Source: Streptomyces brevispora
Lineage (GTDB): Bacteria > Actinomycetota > Actinomycetes > Streptomycetales > Streptomycetaceae
NCBI RefSeq assembly: GCF_007829885.1
Contig: NZ_VIWW01000001.1
Span: 6,366,119-6,430,118, forward strand
Length of the DNA: 64,000 nt
Reading direction: 5' to 3'
Part shown: one piece after another, positions 60,927 to 64,000 of the stretch
Numbering within the stretch: the first letter of the stretch is position 1
How the letters are laid out: each line of letters begins with the position of its first letter
Notes under the pieces: generated by a model
The model's input: only the letters and a program-made list of their open reading frames with translations
Databases searched by the model: none
What the model was told of the DNA's origin: nothing
Made by a program: the position numbers and the translations under genes

Positions 60927-62344
60927 GGGTGCAAGTAGTTCCTCTCCCGGGCACGGTGACTGCCGGGGTGCTGGTTCGTTGACCGGACATGCATCCGTGG
61001 ATCGGGTTATCTGATGATGTCCGGCTCGGGTTGGTCACCGAGTGGATTGTTCCTGAGCTGGTGGACGAGGTGCTGGCCGCGTGCGGTCGGCGGGATGCCA
61101 AGCCCCGTCCCCTGTCGAGCCGGTTCATGGTCTACTTCGTGCTTGCTCTGGCGCTGTTCCAGCAGGACTCCTACGACGATGTTGCGGAGAACCTCGTCGG
61201 GGCCCTGGGCGAGATGGACCAGTCGGTCCCGAACAAGTCGTCATTCACCAGGGCCCGGCAGCAGCTTGGGGCCGCGCCGCTGGAAGGAGTGTTCCGCCGT
61301 GTCGCGGGGGCGATCGCTCCGCCCACACTCGAGGCGGCGTTCTGGCGCGGGATGAGAGTCGCCGCAGTCGACGGGTTCTTGCTGGACATGCCGGAGAACG
61401 ATACGACACGTGCCGTTTTTGGCGGGCAGGTGGACAGTGCCGGTCGTCCCATCGGGTTCCCGCAGGCCAGAGCGGTGACGCTGACCGAGACCAGTACGCA
61501 CGCCACGATCGACGCGCGAATAGGCAGCTTCAGGAGTGGCGGTGGCGAGCCCGCGCTGGCGACAGAGACGGCCGTCAGCGCCGCCGGCATGCTGGTGATC
61601 ATGGACCGTGCCTTCCCCGGTGTCGCGCTGTGGAAGGCATACACGCAGGCCGGAGCACACTTGCTGATCAGAGCCCGCACCTTCGTCGCCGCGAAGCCCG
61701 CGGAGGTCTTGCCTGACGGGACCTATCTGACCCGGATGAATCTCGCTGGGCAGCGGCGCTCCCATCCGGGCGGGGTGACAGTGAGGGTGATCGACTACCA
61801 GATCGACGGCGGCGAGACCGTCAGGCTGCTGACTGACCTGCTCGATCCCGGGGCCTGGCCCGCCGAGGAGCTGGCAGCCCTGTATCACGAGCGCTGGGAG
61901 GTTGAATCCGCTTTCCGGCAGCTGAAGACCATTCAGCGGGGAAAGGCCGAGGTGCTGCGGTCGGTGTCGCCGGAACTGGTGCGGCAGGAGATCTGGGCAC
62001 ACCTGACCCTCCATCACTGCCTGAATCGGATCATCCTGCGGCTGGCAGACGGCGAGGGTCTGGACCCCGACCGGATCTCGTTCGTCAAAGTCCTCAAGCA
62101 CACACGACGCAGCGTCGTCCTCCAGGCGGGCCGGTCGACCCGCCATCTGCGGCAGTTCATGAAGCGGATGGCCACGAAAGTCGTGCGTAAGCTCGACAAC
62201 GGCCTCCGGCGGCTACGCGAGGCGGACCGGTACACCCGCCATCCGGTGTCGCAGTACATCGTGCGCAAGAAAGACCAGGCCAGGCGAGGCACGCGACGGG
62301 TTCCCGAGAAGATCATCACCCTTGCGCCCGCGATACTTCAGTAG
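60927..62344 (+). mobile_element. IS4-family insertion sequence between two IS5 halves
   Basis: Both flanks are the same codon run of two different IS5 transposases (CTCAAGCAACGGCATTG at 62345-62361, and its complement at 60910-60926), in opposite orientation. This sets the boundaries. No clear terminal inverted repeat was resolved. Confidence 0.75.
60989..62344 (+). CDS. IS4-family transposase
   Basis: A 451-aa protein with the IS4 N-terminal domain (VYFVLALALFQQDSYDDVAE, NKSSFTRARQQLGAAPLEGV). The catalytic residues are in VAAVDGFLLDMPEN (first Asp), GMLVIMDRAFPGVALWK (second Asp) and the YREK-type signature YHERWEVESAFRQLKTIQRG (Glu). It ends at TAG one base before the IS5 fragment. Intact. 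Confidence 0.9.
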   Translation: MHPWIGLSDDVRLGLVTEWIVPELVDEVLAACGRRDAKPRPLSSRFMVYFVLALALFQQDSYDDVAENLVGALGEMDQSVPNKSSFTRARQQLGAAPLEGVFRRVAGAIAPPTLEAAFWRGMRVAAVDGFLLDMPENDTTRAVFGGQVDSAGRPIGFPQARAVTLTETSTHATIDARIGSFRSGGGEPALATETAVSAAGMLVIMDRAFPGVALWKAYTQAGAHLLIRARTFVAAKPAEVLPDGTYLTRMNLAGQRRSHPGGVTVRVIDYQIDGGETVRLLTDLLDPGAWPAEELAALYHERWEVESAFRQLKTIQRGKAEVLRSVSPELVRQEIWAHLTLHHCLNRIILRLADGEGLDPDRISFVKVLKHTRRSVVLQAGRSTRHLRQFMKRMATKVVRKLDNGLRRLREADRYTRHPVSQYIVRKKDQARRGTRRVPEKIITLAPAILQ

Positions 62345-63073
62345 CTCAAGCAACGGCATTGCGACAACGGCGTCAAGTGGATGGCCCTGCCGGTCGACTT
62401 CCCGTACTGGCGGGCCGTTTACGACTTCTTCCGCCGCTGGCGGACCTACGACTACGTGCGTGAGCTGCACGAACGCCTGCGCCGCACGGCCAGGCAACGT
62501 GCAGGGCGCAATGCCGAGCCCAGTGCGGGGATCATCGACAGCCAGTCGGTGGACGCCTCCGAAACCGTCGGCGAGGACAGTCGCGGATACGACGGCGGCA
62601 AGTCACGCGACGGGCGCAAGCGCCACATCCTGACCGACACGGACGGCCTGCTCCTCGACGTGACCGTGACCACGGCCGATATGCACGACTCCAAGGCCGC
62701 CCCCGCACTGCTGGAGACGTTCATGAAGAAGCCGGGCCGGCTGCTGAAACTGGTGTGGGTCGACAGCGCCTACCAGGGCTCGGCCCTGGCGAAGGCATTC
62801 GCCCGCCACGGAGTACGGGTCGAGGTCGTGCGCCGCTGCGACGGACAACGCGGATTTGTCGTCCTGGCCCGCAGGTGGGTGGTGGAGCGCACGCTGAGCT
62901 GGCTCTCCCGCTCACGCCGCCTCAACCGCGACCACGAACGACGCCCCGATCACCACCAGCAGATGGTGTGGTGGGCCGCCGTGATCAGGCTGTCCCGCCG
63001 GATGGCAGGGGACGCTCCCCGCTGGCCGGAGAATCGCCCCGGGCGACTGCTCCAGCCTCCGACGCGGGCATGA
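62345..63073 (+). pseudogene. IS5-family transposase, 5'-truncated (copy B)
   Basis: Reads LKQRHCDNGVKWMALPVDFP, GIIDSQSVDASETVGEDSRG, LKLVWVDSAYQGSALAKAFA and RRWVVERTLSWLSRSRRLNR: full catalytic DDE but no N-terminal domain. It diverges strongly from copy A, so the two are different elements. It is cut at exactly the same homologous codon as copy A. Its 3' end overlaps the convergent accessory gene by 89 bases. Confidence 0.85.
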
Positions 63074-63560
63074 ACCGTCCGTCCTTCGCCCGCACCAGCC
63101 AGCCCTGCTTCTCCAGCACATAAGCACGGTGCCGGATCTTCTCCACCTCGTTCTTGATCTCCGCTTCCCGGCCCACCGCCCGCGTCAGCTCCACCCCGTT
63201 CACCGGCCCTGAAGCGGCCACCACCGCGGCGAACACCTCCCGATAGATTCCGCCGAGCACCGTTTCGCCCATGCCCGGCCGCCACACCGGCGGCCGTTCA
63301 CCACGCTCCACCCCAGAACTGTTCGGGCCCGCGACGGCAGCCACCTCATCGCCGGCGGGCGACACGGAAACCGGTGCACTCACCAGGCTCTCCTCGGCCA
63401 GCACCGCCACGAGCTCCTCGCACCCCACCCGGGCCCGCTCGCACCGCTCCCGCGCAGCATCCACCTCCGCCTGAGCCTGTTCCAGGACCTCCATCCAGGA
63501 CTCCAGATCCTGCCTCGCCCGTGTCTCACGCTGTTCCATCAACCCCAACACCGACGGCAT
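62985..63560 (-). CDS. IS-associated coiled-coil/winged-helix protein, copy B
   Basis: A 191-aa protein starting MPSVLGLMEQRETRARQDLE, with a coiled coil (WMEVLEQAQAEVDAARERCE) and a C-terminal winged-helix-like domain (IYREVFAAVVAASGPVNGVE, EIKNEVEKIRHRAYVLEKQG, WLVRAKDGRFMP). The layout, opening MPSVxGLxEQ and convergent overlap with an IS5-family transposase repeat those of copy A, although the sequences are only distantly related. Confidence 0.65.
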   Translation of the reverse strand: MPSVLGLMEQRETRARQDLESWMEVLEQAQAEVDAARERCERARVGCEELVAVLAEESLVSAPVSVSPAGDEVAAVAGPNSSGVERGERPPVWRPGMGETVLGGIYREVFAAVVAASGPVNGVELTRAVGREAEIKNEVEKIRHRAYVLEKQGWLVRAKDGRFMPASEAGAVARGDSPASGERPLPSGGTA

Positions 63561-63953
63561 CCCAACCTCCTCGATCCACAACAAGCCGCCCGCTGCCTGC
63601 CCCTACCCCCTCGCGCTCATGCCCCCCCACATGAAGAAGCCCCTGCTCATCGAACAGGGACTCCCTTTGCCACAACGCACTAACGGGAACGGAAGCTTGA
63701 CCGAGGGCGTAGAGGTTCGCCGTCACGATGCCGAGCGCGTCGTAGCGGGCCTGGAGCTCAGCGCTCCATCAACTCCGGTGCCTTCAAGGCCATGAGCCGC
63801 CTTGCGCCCGCCTCGATATGATCGTGAACGCGAGTGGGGAGCAACGCGACCTCAGTTGGCGGGCGTCACGGCAACGGCTCTGGAGACCCGCAGGTCGGAT
63901 GGGACGAGCTACGGGTGGAGGGTGCGGTGCTCGACCGAGTGGATTCGGCGCGC
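63561..63953. other. Gap with a short minus-strand coding fragment
   Basis: On the minus strand at about 63770-63630 one frame reads AELQARYDALGIVTANLYAL then GQASVPVSALWQRESLFDEQ, which looks like part of a real protein but has no start or family that I can name. The remainder, to 63953, shows nothing. Confidence 0.3.
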
Positions 63954-64000
63954 ATGGACAGAAGAATGGAGCTGGCCCGTGAGTGGGCTGGTCTCGTCAA
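63954..64000 (+). CDS. Start of a possible gene running off the window
   Basis: ATG at 63954 opens MDRRMELAREWAGLV and continues to the window end. An in-frame GTG at 63927 (VLDRVDSAR) is an alternative start. Too short to identify. Confidence 0.3.
   Translation, partial: MDRRMELAREWAGLV

Noticed and set aside
34000..64000. An integrative conjugative element spanning the accessory half
   Set aside because: No replication, transfer or excision genes, no tRNA attachment site and no paired att repeats were found, only IS and recombinase fragments.

Overview
The window is Streptomyces chromosome. It is very GC-rich and has dense ATGA/GTGA operon overlaps. It carries a complete egtABCD ergothioneine cluster, olsBA, a B-type succinate dehydrogenase, an RmdA-like PAS-GGDEF-EAL protein, DasR-like operators beside chitin genes, and a cobalamin riboswitch in front of cbtBA. 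The gene order of roughly the first 30 kb recalls the SCO0885-SCO0930 region of S. coelicolor. That is a memory-based comparison, not a search. The region lies on a chromosome arm in that species, which fits the heavy mobile-element load here.

Positions 1-33.5 kb are mostly conserved genes: a DUF4239 membrane protein and a proline-rich wall-type protein; a frameshifted SCO0930-type lipoprotein pseudogene; a methyltransferase overlapping the c-di-GMP gene; a LysR regulator divergent from sdhCAB; a secreted GH18 chitinase and a lone sugar-binding lipoprotein, both with DasR-like sites; a UvrA-like ATPase; dodecin; ornithine-lipid genes olsB-olsA; egtA-B-C-D; a bacterial-type PARG; a MazF/PemK-like protein; a LacI regulator; thioredoxin divergent from a disulfide oxidoreductase; a GH16 glucanase; a degenerate histidine phosphatase; riboswitch-cbtB-cbtA; a TPR protein; and a pirin.

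Positions 34-47.3 kb form an accessory island after transposase debris. Two convergent, paralogous loci each encode a large exported protein with the order N-terminal repeat-like region, lytic-transglycosylase (SLT) domain, golvesin-like C-terminal domain. Each also has a small exported protein and a lipoprotein. The second protein (1489 aa) carries an extra C-terminal NucA/NucB-type DNase domain and lies upstream of a DUF6461-like cytoplasmic protein that could be its immunity factor. I regard this as the best candidate for an undescribed system.

Positions 47.9-63.6 kb are a mobile-element graveyard with readable history. An IS3-family element was entered by an IS1182-family element (7-bp target duplication visible) and by an IS110-family element. 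The 5' non-coding end of the IS110 element contains four short segments that match, in the expected order and strand sense, a bridge RNA programmed for this very insertion site. Beyond it lie fragments of Tn554-like recombinase gene sets in both orientations, a Tn3 transposase fragment, a GNAT gene fused to a recombinase tail, a methyltransferase, an orphan four-repeat CRISPR array that changes orientation in phase, and two IS5 transposase/accessory-protein modules broken at the same codon around an IS4-family element. No rRNA or tRNA gene was recognised.
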